Part shown: one piece after another, positions 16,077 to 22,866 of the stretch
How the letters are laid out: the number at the start of each line of letters is the position of its first letter
How positions within the stretch are numbered: the first letter of the stretch is position 1
NCBI GenBank assembly: GCA_021372575.1
Contig: JAJFUE010000123.1
Span: forward strand, 1-40,340
Direction: 5' to 3'
Source: a bacterium
GTDB lineage: Bacteria; Sumerlaeota; Sumerlaeia; MVZB01
Length of the DNA stretch: 40,340 nt
The notes under the pieces: generated by a model
Told to the model about the DNA's origin: nothing
The model's input: only the letters and a program-made list of their open reading frames with translations
The model's database searches: none
Made by a program: the position numbers and the translations under genes

Positions 16077-17579
16077 ATGGTCGTCTCGCTTGATACCGTC
16101 ATCTCCCTGTGCAAACGGCGCGGGATCATCTTCCAGTCCAGCGAAATCTACGGCGGGATGGCGGCATGCTACGACTACGGCCCGCTCGGCGCCGAGATCA
16201 AGCGCAACGTGCGCAACGCCTGGTGGCGCGCCATGACGCAGGAGCGCGACGACGTCGATGGCATCGAGTGCTCGATCCTGATGAACCCGGAGGTGTGGCG
16301 CACGTCGGGCCACGTCGAGAACTTCACCGACCCGCTCGTCGATTGCAAAAGCTGCCGGGCGCGGTTCCGCGCCGATCATCTGGACGGCTATCGCGCGCGC
16401 TACAAGGTGACCGGCGTCGTCGAGGGCAGCGGCGAAGGCCAGTATGAAGTCGAACTCGGGCCAGCCATTCCGGGCAAGGTCATCCTTGCCGGCCACAAAG
16501 TCGATGACCGCATGTTCGAGCGCGTCGATAAGATCGAATACACCGGCTCGCCGCTGGCCTGTCCGACGTGCGGCAACAAGGCCCTCACCGAGCCGCGCCT
16601 CTTTAACCTCCTCTTCCGTACGCACGTCGGCCCGATCGAGGACGCGGCCTCGACCGTGTTCCTGCGCCCCGAGACGGCGCAGGGCATGTTCGTGAACTTC
16701 GAGAACTGCCGCGGCACGATGCGGCGCAAGCTGCCGTTCGGCCTCGCGCAGATCGGCCGCAGCTTCCGCAACGAAATCACGACCAAGGCGTTCGTCTTCC
16801 GCACGCTCGAGTTCGAGCAGATGGAGATGGAATATTTCTGCAAGCCCGGCACCGACGAGGAGCATTACAGGCACTGGGTCGCCGAGCGCTACAACTGGTA
16901 TATCCGCTACGGCATCAAGCGCGAAAACCTGCGCCTGCGCCAGCACGACGCGGACGAGCTCGCGCATTACAGCCGCATGTGCCACGACGTCGAATACAAC
17001 TTCCCGATGGGCTGGGGCGAGCTCGAGGGCATCGCGCACCGCGGCGATTACGACCTCACCAAGCACATGGAGGCCACGCACAAGGACCTCCAGTATTTCG
17101 ATCCCGAGACGAACACGAAATACACGCCGTACGTCATCGAGCCGGCCGCCGGCGTCGATCGCACCGTCATGTGTTTCCTCATCGACGCCTATGACGAGGA
17201 GACCGTGCTCGACCGCCAGCGCGTCGTGCTGCGGCTTCACCCGGCGCTCGCGCCGATCAAGGTCGCGGTCCTGCCGCTCCTCAAGAAGCGCCCCGAAATC
17301 GTGGAAATCTGCCACAAGCTGACCGGCGACCTGATGAGGCACTGGAAGGCGGTTTATGACGACACGGCCGCGATCGGCAAGCTCTACCGGCGCCAGGACG
17401 AAGTCGGCACGCCGTTCTGCGTCACGGTCGATGTCGAGTCGCTGGAGGACGGCAAGGCCACCGTGCGCGAGCGCGACCAGATGACCCAGGAACGCGTCGA
17501 GCTTGATAGAATGGAAGAGTACCTCGTCGAGAAAGTCGTGATGGTTCCGCCGAAGGTCGAAGAACCCGTCGCGATTTGA
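16077..17579 (+). CDS. glyQS: Glycyl-tRNA synthetase, homodimeric class II type
   Basis: The enzyme charges tRNA-Gly. The 500-residue single chain is the alpha-2 type (eukaryote/archaea/Firmicutes-like), not the alpha2-beta2 type of Proteobacteria. Visible marks are RRGIIFQSSEIYGGMAACYD at the N-terminus, a zinc site from DCKSCR and ACPTCGNK, FLRPETAQGMFVNF, class II motif 2 (IGRSFRNEITTKAFVFRTLE), and motif 3 (IEPAAGVDRTVMCFL). A C-terminal anticodon-binding domain follows (LAPIKVAVLPLLKK). I chose ATG 16077, where the family N-terminus starts; AAAGG is 9 bp upstream. The open frame runs much further up, through mmsA, but without similarity. Confidence 0.95.
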   Translation: MVVSLDTVISLCKRRGIIFQSSEIYGGMAACYDYGPLGAEIKRNVRNAWWRAMTQERDDVDGIECSILMNPEVWRTSGHVENFTDPLVDCKSCRARFRADHLDGYRARYKVTGVVEGSGEGQYEVELGPAIPGKVILAGHKVDDRMFERVDKIEYTGSPLACPTCGNKALTEPRLFNLLFRTHVGPIEDAASTVFLRPETAQGMFVNFENCRGTMRRKLPFGLAQIGRSFRNEITTKAFVFRTLEFEQMEMEYFCKPGTDEEHYRHWVAERYNWYIRYGIKRENLRLRQHDADELAHYSRMCHDVEYNFPMGWGELEGIAHRGDYDLTKHMEATHKDLQYFDPETNTKYTPYVIEPAAGVDRTVMCFLIDAYDEETVLDRQRVVLRLHPALAPIKVAVLPLLKKRPEIVEICHKLTGDLMRHWKAVYDDTAAIGKLYRRQDEVGTPFCVTVDVESLEDGKATVRERDQMTQERVELDRMEEYLVEKVVMVPPKVEEPVAI

Positions 17580-17584
17580 TGTTT

Positions 17585-17610
17585 GTAGTCCCGCCTTCAG
17601 GCGGAATAGG
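17585..17610. repeat. CCGCCTTCAGGCGG hairpin
   Basis: GTAGTC is followed by CCGCCTTCAGGCGG (17591-17604), a perfect short hairpin, just after the glyQS stop. The same 14-mer is at 22385-22398 and a half copy (GTAGTGCCGCCTTC) is near 22195. The AGG at its right edge may serve as ribosome binding site for the next gene. Confidence 0.65.
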
Positions 17611-17618
17611 TGCATTGA

Positions 17619-18590
17619 ATGATTGAGTTGCCCACGAATTCCCGCGTTATGATCACCGGCCTGACCGGGCAGGACGGCTATTATCTCGCCAAGCTGCTCA
17701 TGCCGCGCGGATGCGAGATCGTGGGCCTCATTCATGAAGCCGAGATGGAGGTCGCGCGCAAAATTCGCGACGAGCTCGGCCCGATCGAGCTTCATCCGTG
17801 CGACCTCAAGGACCGGTCCGCCGTTGAGGAGGCGATCGCCTCGCGCCGGCCGCAGATCGTATATCACCTCGGCGCGCAGAGCTCCGTGCGCCGCGCGTGG
17901 GAGAACCCGCTCGAGACCGCGCAGGTCAACACAATGGGGACGATTTTCATCCTCGACGCGATGCGCCGCCACTGCCCCGGGTCGGCGTTCGTTCTTGCCG
18001 GCTCGTGCGACTGCTTCGACCACGAGGCGGCCCCGAACGGCCTCACGCCGCAGACGCCCTTCAAAGCCACCAACCCCTACGCGACAAGCAAAGTGATGGC
18101 GATCCAATACGCGCAGTATTACCGCAACGAATTCGGCGTGCGCGCCTCCGTCGCGATCTTTTTCAACCACACCTCGCCGCGCCGGCAGGAGCATTTCGTC
18201 GAGATGGGGGTCGTGGCCAACGCCGTGCGCGTCAAGCGCGGCCAGCTCGACGCGCTCACGATCGGCTCGATGGAAACGCGCCGCGACTGGTCGTGGGCTC
18301 CCGAGATCGTCGATGCGTTCGCGCGCATGGGCGCGATGCCCGACGCGATGGACCTGGTCCTTGCCTCGGGCCACACGATGACCGTCGGCGACTGGGTCCG
18401 CGAGTCATTCGCGCAGCTCGGCCTCGACATCACGCGCCACGTCCGGATCGATCCCACGCGCTGCCACCCCGGCGACCGCCCGCACACGTTCGGCAACATT
18501 GAGGAAACCAAAAGAATTTTAGGCTGGCAGCCCAAAATGGGCCTCCGCGAGATGGTCAAGGAACTCATCGCCAGCCGAGTTGAAGGGTAG
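17619..18590 (+). CDS. GDP-mannose 4,6-dehydratase-like SDR enzyme
   Basis: Extended short-chain dehydrogenases of this type make GDP-4-keto-6-deoxymannose for fucose, rhamnose or perosamine surface sugars. The protein has the NADP Rossmann motif ITGLTGQDGYYLAKLL (residues 12-27), LGAQSSVRRAWENP, the catalytic YATSK (Tyr154, Lys158), and FNHTSPRR, a hallmark of Gmd. Two active-site positions are changed: where Gmd has Thr-x-Glu (as in STSELYG), this protein reads Ser129-Cys-Asp131 in AGSCDCF. At 323 residues it is slightly short. It may therefore act on a related nucleotide sugar. The stop codon TAG is the first triplet of a dispersed hairpin repeat. No other GDP-sugar gene is adjacent. Confidence 0.85.
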   Translation: MIELPTNSRVMITGLTGQDGYYLAKLLMPRGCEIVGLIHEAEMEVARKIRDELGPIELHPCDLKDRSAVEEAIASRRPQIVYHLGAQSSVRRAWENPLETAQVNTMGTIFILDAMRRHCPGSAFVLAGSCDCFDHEAAPNGLTPQTPFKATNPYATSKVMAIQYAQYYRNEFGVRASVAIFFNHTSPRRQEHFVEMGVVANAVRVKRGQLDALTIGSMETRRDWSWAPEIVDAFARMGAMPDAMDLVLASGHTMTVGDWVRESFAQLGLDITRHVRIDPTRCHPGDRPHTFGNIEETKRILGWQPKMGLREMVKELIASRVEG

Positions 18591-18611
18591 GTCGGGTCTT
18601 CGACCCGACTC
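18588..18611 (+). repeat. TAG-starting hairpin repeat, copy 1
   Basis: The 24-bp unit starts TAGGTCGGGTC and ends GACCCGACTC; GTCGGGTC pairs with GACCCGAC around TTC. It is identical to 37064-37087 and differs at two positions from 26696-26719. Its first three bases are the stop codon of the Gmd-like gene. It fills most of the 38-bp gap to the converging App1-like gene and may act as a bidirectional terminator. Confidence 0.9.
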
Positions 18612-18628
18612 TGAAACCTAAAATACGT

Positions 18629-19759
18629 TTAATTTTCCAGGATCGCCACTCGATCGCGGCATTCCGCCGGGTCCCTGAACAGGACCACCCGATCGTTCGC
18701 GATGCCGCGCATCGCGCGCTGAAAACGCGCATCCGACAGGTTGCTGCCTTCGACTTTTCTGATGAATATGAATCCGATTTGCCGCGGGTGTTTGCGCGCG
18801 ATGGCTCCGTAAATCTCGGGATCTTTCTCGCCTGAATCCCCGACCAGAATGAATGTTCGCCTTGGAAACCTTTTCAGGACCTCCTCGATTTGCTTTGTTT
18901 TATAGGACGAAACGTCCCCGGCAAGTAATTCGATGAGGTTGTGGTCCGTCACCCTGAAATCGCGGAATCGCATCGAGCCCGCGGGGAAACCATGCGTCGC
19001 GATGAATTCGCCGAGCGGCTCGTAAAGCTGCCACGGCGAGCCGGAAATGTAATGAAACGCCGCGCCGGATTTTCCCAACGAGCGATACAGGTCGGCCATG
19101 CCGGCGACCGGCTGCGCCGGCAGCCAGAACGTGTTTGCGAGCATTCGCTTGCGGTTCAGCACTTCCGTGTGCTTGATCGTGTCGTCGATATCCGAGATGA
19201 CCGAGATGCCCGTGGGCGGGATGAGCTGGATGCGCGCCTCGAAGTTCCGCGTCTGCCCGTGCGGCAGGATCGCCTTGGCTGTGATCCATTTCAGGCAGTC
19301 CGCATTGTCTTTCACGTCGGCCGCGGCGAATTGCGCGAGCAGCATTGCGTGCCCGTTGCGGCCGGTCTTGCCCATGGCCATTTCGCGGCCCGCGAGGTTG
19401 AGCCGGATGCGTTGGTTGCGCTCGTGATCGACAAGGAACAGCCGCAGCCGTTTGTCGAGCGTCAGTGATTCGGTTGTGGTCAGCTTGTCAAGCCCGGTCG
19501 TCGCGGCGACCTCATGCACGAACGCCTTGCGCCATTTCGAATCGGGCTCGGGCTCGAACACGCACGCATGCACCTCGACGGTCCACGTCGTTCGCGTGTC
19601 GTCGAGCCAGCCGAACGTCGGGTAAAAAAGAATTTCCTCGTCGCGATGAATGTGCCCCGCCGGCAGCAGGCCGGCCCGCGCATCGGCAGCCAACATCACC
19701 CATCCGATTGCAATCAGCAAGCGAATGGTCTTAGGCAGCACCGCTTCGGAGAAACTCAT
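18629..19759 (-). CDS. App1-like (DUF2183) phosphatidate phosphatase family protein, exported
   Basis: The C-terminal half is a HAD-type phosphatase of the APP1/DUF2183 family: DIDDT at residues 190-194 holds the nucleophile Asp190 and acid Asp192. FHYISGSPWQLYEPL, MRFRDFRVTD and TFILVGDSGEKDPEIYG follow, the last containing the metal-binding Asp. Yeast APP1 acts on phosphatidic acid; bacterial members are little studied. Starting at ATG 19759 gives a signal peptide (TIRLLIAIGWVMLAADARA), so the protein should be periplasmic or lipid-facing. A start at 19795 would translate a GCGGAGT minisatellite and is unlikely. No good ribosome binding site is visible because that minisatellite occupies the leader. 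Confidence 0.85.
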   Translation of the reverse strand: MSFSEAVLPKTIRLLIAIGWVMLAADARAGLLPAGHIHRDEEILFYPTFGWLDDTRTTWTVEVHACVFEPEPDSKWRKAFVHEVAATTGLDKLTTTESLTLDKRLRLFLVDHERNQRIRLNLAGREMAMGKTGRNGHAMLLAQFAAADVKDNADCLKWITAKAILPHGQTRNFEARIQLIPPTGISVISDIDDTIKHTEVLNRKRMLANTFWLPAQPVAGMADLYRSLGKSGAAFHYISGSPWQLYEPLGEFIATHGFPAGSMRFRDFRVTDHNLIELLAGDVSSYKTKQIEEVLKRFPRRTFILVGDSGEKDPEIYGAIARKHPRQIGFIFIRKVEGSNLSDARFQRAMRGIANDRVVLFRDPAECRDRVAILEN

Positions 19760-19766
19760 GCGTTTA

Positions 19767-19801
19767 TTCCGCACTCCGCACTCCGCATTCCGCATTCGGC
19801 A
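19767..19801. repeat. GCACTCC/GCATTCC minisatellite, copy 1
   Basis: TTCCGCACTCCGCACTCCGC and the following ATTCCGCATTC are seven-base units. A close copy lies at 22011-22046, and both are followed by ACTCAGG. Here it forms the leader of the App1-like gene on the minus strand. Confidence 0.75.
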
Positions 19802-19804
19802 GAC

Positions 19805-20296
19805 TCAGGCTTTTTCGCGAATCTGTTTCATGATCGTCTTGCTGGCGTTGACCTTCGGCGCGCCGGTGATCGCCACGCGAATCCCGAGTTCGTCGGCGAT
19901 CGCGCGCTCGGGCACGCCCTCGGCCGTGTAGTCGGTTCCCTTGGCGTGGACGTTCGGGCGGATCGTGCGCAGGCAGCGCTCGGCCGTCGGCTCTTCAAAA
20001 ATCACGACGCGATCGACGGCTTCCATCCCGGCGAGCAGTTCCGCGCGTTCGACGCCCGGCATGATCGGCCGACCCGCGCCCTTGATCTCGCGCTCGCTGG
20101 CGTCGGAATTCACGCCGACGATGAGCACGTCGCCCTCGGCCTTCGAGTCGTTGAGGTAAGAGACATGCCCGGCATGCAGGATGTCGAAGCAACCGTTGCA
20201 GAACACGACGGTCTTGCCGGCGGCTTGCTGCTCGCGCGCAAACGCCGCGGCCTGGTCAAGCGTGACGATCCGGTCGGAGGGTTGGTAATCAGGCAT
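19805..20296 (-). CDS. rfaE2: D-glycero-beta-D-manno-heptose 1-phosphate adenylyltransferase, stand-alone (RfaE domain II)
   Basis: It transfers AMP to heptose 1-phosphate to make ADP-heptose for LPS core or related glycans. The 163-residue nucleotidyltransferase has the cytidylyltransferase motif FCNGCFDILHAGH (His41 and His44), VGVNSDASEREIKG, and KGTDYTAEGV followed by a late Ser/Thr-rich segment (NASKTI). I chose ATG 20296, which overlaps the upstream gene by 8 bp (ATGCCTGA), implying translational coupling. GGAAGGAATTCGGAAC lies just upstream inside that gene. The same activity is also encoded in the second half of hldE (35579-37045), so the genome carries two such domains. Confidence 0.9.
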   Translation of the reverse strand: MPDYQPSDRIVTLDQAAAFAREQQAAGKTVVFCNGCFDILHAGHVSYLNDSKAEGDVLIVGVNSDASEREIKGAGRPIMPGVERAELLAGMEAVDRVVIFEEPTAERCLRTIRPNVHAKGTDYTAEGVPERAIADELGIRVAITGAPKVNASKTIMKQIREKA

Positions 20297-20750
20297 AGTT
20301 CCGAATTCCTTCCAAATACCTGTTTTCCTCTGCGGGATTCTCACCCAAAAACATGATTAGATAATGCTTGGGGGTTTCCTCAGCAATCAAGGGCAGAATG
20401 AAAATGAAATTCAATGTCTCATCGGCTTCTTCATCGTCATGCCAGGTTGTCATTAAAAAATACTTGTCTTCGTCGGCATCGGGATCTTGTGTCTGAAGCC
20501 AAACTGCGATTTCGTCGATGCTATCGTGCCAATGTTCGCTTTCAATGCCCGCACAGCAAACATAATCGCAATTGCTTAGAATGAGTTGTTTGGCAAACTC
20601 GGACTCGAATTCATCGTCCACATGGTAGTGAAAATTTACCAGCAGGCAGAGATAAGGCTCGCCGTTAAATGGAAGCTCGGGAAAACAGGTTTGTTCAGGA
20701 AGCGAATGGACCCAAACGGAAACGTTATTGATGGATTGAATAAATTTCAT
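20289..20750 (-). CDS. Small acidic protein, possibly DUF7684 family
   Basis: I do not know its function. The 153-residue protein is acidic and Trp/His rich: LCLLVNFHYHVDDEFESEFA, NCDYVCCAGIESEHWHD, then TTWHDDEEADETLNF and a hydrophobic strand (FIFILPLIA). The Cys-Trp-His pattern with TWHDDE resembles the DUF7684 domain, seen in small proteins of unknown role; this match is from memory. It has no signal peptide. Its base composition is more AT-rich than its neighbours. AGG is 6 bp before ATG 20750. The end overlaps rfaE2 by 8 bp, so the pair is one transcript. An immunity-protein-like role is possible but unsupported. Confidence 0.7.
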   Translation of the reverse strand: MKFIQSINNVSVWVHSLPEQTCFPELPFNGEPYLCLLVNFHYHVDDEFESEFAKQLILSNCDYVCCAGIESEHWHDSIDEIAVWLQTQDPDADEDKYFLMTTWHDDEEADETLNFIFILPLIAEETPKHYLIMFLGENPAEENRYLEGIRNYA

Positions 20751-20768
20751 GATCGGCCTGGGTTCATC

Positions 20769-20827
20769 CGTCCCTACGGGACTCGCGTTTATTTTTTACC
20801 AATCTACCCCGCCATTATCATGGCGGG
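20769..20827. repeat. Paired intergenic hairpins (GTCCC-TAC-GGGAC and CCCGCCAT-TATC-ATGGCGGG)
   Basis: Two perfect hairpins (20769-20781 and 20808-20827) are separated by a T-rich stretch (GTTTATTTTTTACC). They lie in the 170-bp gap between gmhB and the 20289-20750 gene, both on minus. The arrangement looks like a mobile intergenic repeat and may also end transcription from gmhB. No gene is present in the gap. Confidence 0.65.
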
Positions 20828-20900
20828 CTGAAGGCGGTCGTCCATCCGGGACTTGGTAATCGACGTTGTATGTTGCGTGCGTATGCTCGGAGCAGCCCAT

Positions 20901-20924
20901 GTCGCTTCGGGCCGAAGCGACCTA
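20901..20924 (-). repeat. TAG-starting hairpin repeat, variant copy
   Basis: On the minus strand this reads TAGGTCGCTTCGG then CCCGAAGCGAC. It shares TAGGTCG and the overall layout with the copies at 18588, 26696 and 37064, but its stem sequence differs (GTCGCTTCGG with compensating pairs). Its TAG (20922-20924) is the stop codon of gmhB. Confidence 0.75.
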
Positions 20925-21512
20925 CCGTTTTAAGATCCACTCGACCGCTTCGACGATGTCCTCGACGATCACGGTCGGCTCGACTTTCCATTCGTGGCGC
21001 TTGTATTGAATCTCGCCGAGGCCGTAGCCGGTTTTGACCATGATGCCGGGGATGCCGGCGTTGTGCGCGAATTCGATGTCGGCCGGCTTGTCGCCGATCA
21101 TCCACGCGCGTTTCATGTCGATCGGGAATTCCTTGCACGCCTTGCGGATCATGCCGATGCCGGGCTTGCGCATCTGGTGCGGGTCGTCGCGGTATTTCGG
21201 GTCGGCCGCGGATTTATGGAACGGCGCGTAATAGAGCGCATCGACGCGCGCGCCGCCGGCGGCCAGCAGTTCATACATGCGCTCGTGGATCTTCGCCAGG
21301 ACTTCCTCGGTGAAGATCCCGCGCGCCACGCCGGACTGGTTCGTCGTCACGATCGTAAGGTAACCGGCGTTGTTGAGGCGTTTGACGGCCGCGGCCGCCC
21401 CGGGCAACAGCTCCAGCCGGTCGGGGTGGTTGCAGTAGCCGACGTCGAGCGTGATGACCCCATCGCGATCGATGAACACGCACGGCAGCTTGGGATTGTA
21501 GTCGTCGGGCAT
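20922..21512 (-). CDS. gmhB: D-glycero-beta-D-manno-heptose-1,7-bisphosphate 7-phosphatase (HAD, GmhB-like)
   Basis: It removes the 7-phosphate of heptose bisphosphate, between the kinase and adenylyltransferase steps of ADP-heptose synthesis. The 196-residue HAD protein has FIDRDGVI (Asp15 and Asp17), GYCNHPDRLELLPGAAAAVK, TIVTTNQSGVARG, KPGIGMI and WMIGDKPADIEFAHNAG. The zinc loop seems lost: where relatives have a Cys-x-His and Cys-x-Cys pair before RKP, this reads YAPFHKSAADPKYRDDPHQM with no Cys. Histidinol-phosphatase is the alternative, but nearby rfaE2 and hldE favour heptose. The frame is open to 21788, but that part is SRP RNA and repeat. The start 21512 lacks a clear ribosome binding site. 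Confidence 0.85.
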   Translation of the reverse strand: MPDDYNPKLPCVFIDRDGVITLDVGYCNHPDRLELLPGAAAAVKRLNNAGYLTIVTTNQSGVARGIFTEEVLAKIHERMYELLAAGGARVDALYYAPFHKSAADPKYRDDPHQMRKPGIGMIRKACKEFPIDMKRAWMIGDKPADIEFAHNAGIPGIMVKTGYGLGEIQYKRHEWKVEPTVIVEDIVEAVEWILKR

Positions 21513-21530
21513 GGTGATTATCAGGCGTTT

Positions 21531-21605
21531 GGGTGTTCGATTACGATTCCAGCCTTCGCCAAGGCTTCGGCTGGCAAGACGATTACGAGCACGAGCACGA
21601 AAGAT
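21531..21605 (-). repeat. GTGCTCG/GTAATCG dispersed repeat, copy 1
   Basis: On minus this reads TTCGTGCTCGTGCTCGTAATCG, then a 30-bp core (21550-21579), then ATCGTAATCG. The core is identical to 40243-40272 at the far end of the window. It contains an inner hairpin (CCAGCC...GGCTGG, GCCTTCGCCAAGGC). It separates gmhB from the SRP RNA gene. Confidence 0.85.
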
Positions 21606-21625
21606 AGCACATCGGACGAACGGAA

Positions 21626-21900
21626 GTGGTCGTGCACCCGCCTCTGTGTGAAAGGACAACCGAGCTCGCGGTTCCAGCAAGCTCCCCACAGTTGACCCCG
21701 ACGCACAAGAACCGCACCTCTTAGGGCTGCTACCGCCAGGTCCTGACCCGGTTCGAAGCCGTTCCTTGCATCGGGAACCGCGGATCAACGCCGCACGGTC
21801 CCACTTGACCGACCATCCCCACCCTCGGGCGGGAGTTCAGCCCTGCTAAAGCGGATTGCAGGTGACAGGGCACCGCTGGCTCCCCACCTAGCACGACCAA
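21626..21900 (-). ncRNA. ffs: Signal recognition particle RNA, large bacterial form
   Basis: SRP RNA with Ffh targets membrane proteins to the translocon. On minus, the 5-prime part reads GTGCTAGGTGGGGAG, GCGGTGCCCTG, CCTGCAATCCGC and TTAGCAGGGC. These match the Alu domain of the large SRP RNA known from Bacillus. The S domain has GTCAGGACC-TGGC-GGTAGCAGC, which aligns with the usual GTCAGGTCC-GGAA-GGAAGCAGC but with a TGGC tetraloop (21735-21738). GGTCGTGC at the 5-prime end pairs with GCACGACC at the 3-prime end, fixing the limits at about 21898 and 21626. A weak -10 (TACGAT, 21905-21910) lies just upstream. Confidence 0.93.
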
Positions 21901-21910
21901 GACCATCGTA

Positions 21911-22046
21911 AAGAAAAGAGATGAGATATGAAAGATGAAAGATGAGAAATGAAGAAATGAGCGATGAGAAATGCGCGATGAGAATTGAATCCTGCATGGG
22001 TCAGGAAATATTCCGCACTCCGCACTCCGCATTTACTCAGGACTCA
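21911..22046. repeat. GATGAAA-type and GCACTCC-type short repeats
   Basis: From 21911 to about 21987 the sequence is GATGAAA/GATGAGAAATG units like those at 2688-2740. From 22011 it becomes TTCCGCACTCCGCACTCCGC and ATTTACTCAGG, matching the minisatellite at 19767. Both lie between tRNA-Gln and the SRP RNA gene. No gene is seen. Confidence 0.7.
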
Positions 22047-22061
22047 GCACTTAACAAAAAT

Positions 22062-22136
22062 TGGCTGGGGGTGAAGGATTCGAACCTTCGAATGCCGGAA
22101 CCAAAATCCGGTGCCTTACCACTTGGCGAACCCCCA
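22062..22136 (-). tRNA. tRNA-Gln (anticodon UUG)
   Basis: The minus strand folds as a tRNA: acceptor TGGGGGT (22136-22130) pairs with ACCCCCA, D arm TCGCCAAGTGGTAAGGCA, anticodon stem CCGGA-TTTTGGT-TCCGG with anticodon TTG, and T arm GAAGG-TTCGAAT-CCTTC. Discriminator G and an encoded CCA end the gene. Length is 75 nt including CCA. Confidence 0.97.
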
Positions 22137-22223
22137 GCGACAGACCACACATCATAGCCAGCCCGCAAGGATTCTGTCAATCGGCTGTTGTTCGTAGTGC
22201 CGCCTTCCTCGATCTTCATGAAA

Positions 22224-22354
22224 CTGAACCACGAAGACACAAAGGCACGAAGCATTCTTCAAAATCGATTCAGGACACGTCACCTGCAATTTGTTTGATG
22301 ACAGCATGAATTTTCAAAATTGCCTTCTTCGTGCCTTCGTGTCTTCGTGGTTCA
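22224..22354. repeat. 28-bp inverted repeat pair (CACGAAGACAC type)
   Basis: TGAACCACGAAGACACAAAG and the next eight bases (22224-22251) are repeated inverted at 22327-22354 with one mismatch, separated by 75 bp. The spacer has weaker inverted parts (TTCAAAAT / ATTTTCAAAAT). It lies in the divergent gap between tRNA-Gln and the DUF2089 gene, which otherwise holds no gene. Confidence 0.85.
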
Positions 22355-22384
22355 ATCAATCCGGGTCGCGCTCAAGCATCAAGG

Positions 22385-22398
22385 CCGCCTTCAGGCGG
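22385..22398. repeat. CCGCCTTCAGGCGG hairpin, second copy
   Basis: Perfect 14-bp match to 17591-17604, here about 70 bp upstream of the DUF2089 promoter. Confidence 0.65.
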
Positions 22399-22466
22399 AG
22401 CAAATGCCGCCCCGAGCTTGCGTCCGAATAAAATTAACGCGAAAGCCCGCTACACCAAAATAATAT

Positions 22467-22495
22467 TTGACCAAGAAGGCGATTCTGCTTAATTT
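22467..22495 (+). promoter_or_regulatory. Predicted sigma-70 promoter giving a leaderless DUF2089 transcript
   Basis: TTGACC (22467-22472), 17 bp, then TAATTT (22490-22495), then 7 bp to ATG 22503. No ribosome binding site precedes the ATG. The spacing puts the transcription start at or next to the A of ATG. The -10 matches only at the key TA...T positions. Confidence 0.45.
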
Positions 22496-22502
22496 ATCAT
22501 TT

Positions 22503-22865
22503 ATGGATTCAACCCGCAAGAGCCCGGATTGCCCTTACTGTGGCGCGCCGATGCGCACGGCGGTCATGGTCTGCGACCGCTGCGAGGTCGAAATCCGCGG
22601 CCGTTTTCGCCAGAGCCAGTTCTCGCGTCTCCCCGCCGAAGACCAGGAGTTCCTCGAACAATACCTCCTCGCCGGCTTCAGCATCAAGGCTCTCGCCGAG
22701 GAGTCCGGCCTCGGTTACGTCGCGATCCGCAACCGCCTGGATCACCTGATTGAGACTTACCGCAGGCTGCAGGCCAACGAAGAAGCCAAGCGCGCGATCC
22801 TCGAGCGCCTCGCCAAAGGCGAGATCACCCCCGCCGCCGCAGCCAAGCAAATCGAAAGGCTTTAA
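22503..22865 (+). CDS. DUF2089-like zinc-ribbon protein
   Basis: The 120-residue protein has an N-terminal zinc ribbon (CPYCGAP, then MVCDRCEVEIRG), a helix-turn-helix-like middle (LPAEDQEFLEQYLLAGFSIK then ALAEESGLGYVAIRNRLD), and a C-terminal helical tail ending GEITPAAAAKQIERL. This layout matches DUF2089, small putative regulators. It is followed after 1 bp by a PspC-domain gene, so the two are co-translated; DUF2089 next to PspC-type membrane proteins suggests control of an envelope-stress function (inference). ATG 22503 is chosen because the zinc ribbon begins right after it. Confidence 0.85.
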   Translation: MDSTRKSPDCPYCGAPMRTAVMVCDRCEVEIRGRFRQSQFSRLPAEDQEFLEQYLLAGFSIKALAEESGLGYVAIRNRLDHLIETYRRLQANEEAKRAILERLAKGEITPAAAAKQIERL

Positions 22866-22866
22866 C

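Noticed and set aside
16059-18374. 771-residue open frame on minus over glyQS and the Gmd-like gene
   Set aside because: Shadow frame crossing two well-recognised genes; no motif.
21513-21788. N-terminal extension of gmhB
   Set aside because: This stretch is the SRP RNA 3-prime half and a dispersed repeat; the HAD domain begins at 21512.
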